This document shows, one piece after another, positions 5,531 through 5,736 of a DNA stretch of 5,736 nucleotides. Each line of letters starts with the position of its first letter. Positions within the stretch are counted from its first letter, which is position 1. The stretch spans positions 1 to 5,736 of the forward strand of contig SWDL01000253.1 of NCBI GenBank assembly GCA_005116795.1, given 5' to 3'. Source of the DNA: Nitrospira sp. GTDB lineage: Bacteria > Nitrospirota > Nitrospiria > Nitrospirales > Nitrospiraceae. The notes under the pieces were generated by a model. That model worked only from the letters and a program-made list of their open reading frames with translations, did no database searches and was not told the origin of the DNA. A program made the position numbers and the translations under genes.

Positions 5531-5736
5531 TCATCGCTCGTGCATCGCCTGGTACGGCACGGTGTCACAGACGTAGCCTTCCACGTTCCGGTCTGCCCAC
5601 ACCTGAAGAGTGCCGGTAGGGTCTGCGTCATACCACTAGAAGAAGAGCGGGAAGGCCTTGGCTTCGACCAGGGTCTTCCAGCGCTCGTTCTTTCGGCCGG
5701 CGGGATCTGCCGGGCTGTCCTGTCGTTCACGACGTC
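5531..5736 (-). pseudogene. 3' end of an unrecognised protein frame with an in-frame amber codon; 5' end outside window
   Basis: Read on the minus strand from the window edge, one frame gives protein-like sequence (ERWKTLVEAKAFPLFF, then TAG at 5638-5636, then WYDADPTGTLQVWAD and GYVCDTVPYQAMHER) ending at TGA 5533-5531. The composition on both sides of the TAG is balanced, aromatic-rich and unlike the Arg/Ser/Pro-rich shadow frames, which suggests one original gene. It is either a pseudogene broken by a single substitution (for example GAG to TAG), a sequencing error, or the end of one gene with an untranslated tail. I do not recognise the family. It converges on the activator gene, with 31 bp between the stop codons. 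Confidence 0.5.

Noticed and set aside
5518..5730. Minus-strand 70-codon frame at the right edge
   Set aside because: Ser/Arg/Thr-rich shadow; the neighbouring minus frame, apart from its one amber codon, has far more protein-like composition.
1..5736. CRISPR array or tandem repeat array
   Set aside because: No regularly spaced direct repeats were found on reading the window.

Overview
This is a GC-rich (roughly 60% or more by eye) bacterial chromosomal segment. The large Fis-type sigma-54 activator, the P-domain subtilase, and degenerate IS110 and REP-associated (Y1) transposase remnants would suit a Nitrospirota or similar environmental Gram-negative. That taxonomic guess is inference only; no rRNA or other marker is present.

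Left part (1-2367): two divergent genes share a 62-bp intergenic spacer. On the minus strand is a long, uninterrupted subtilisin/kexin-like serine protease (family S8) with an intact Asp/His/Ser triad and a C-terminal P domain cut by the window edge. On the plus strand is a 177-aa protein without a catalytic domain. Its C-terminal half aligns without gaps to the protease's own prodomain, so it looks like a free-standing prodomain, possibly an inhibitor or chaperone of the protease. This protease/prodomain pair is the most interesting observation here.

Middle part (2368-3291): a mobile-element graveyard and non-coding DNA. A minus-strand fragment of a REP-associated tyrosine (HUH/Y1) transposase carries a one-base deletion. 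It abuts a plus-strand C-terminal fragment of an IS110-family transposase. About 390 bp without a supportable gene follow.

Right part (3292-5499): a 735-aa sigma-54-dependent enhancer-binding protein. It has a large N-terminal putative sensory region of unrecognised family, a helical linker, a complete AAA+ domain (Walker A, GAFTGA, Walker B, arginine fingers) and a C-terminal Fis-type helix-turn-helix. The sensor II arginine of the usual PGN-(V/I)-REL motif is replaced by leucine. A perfect inverted repeat follows the stop codon. Beyond it is the 3' end of a convergent minus-strand reading frame of protein-like composition, interrupted by one in-frame amber codon.

Nothing in the sequence links the activator to the protease pair. 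No convincing -24/-12 promoter was found in the window.
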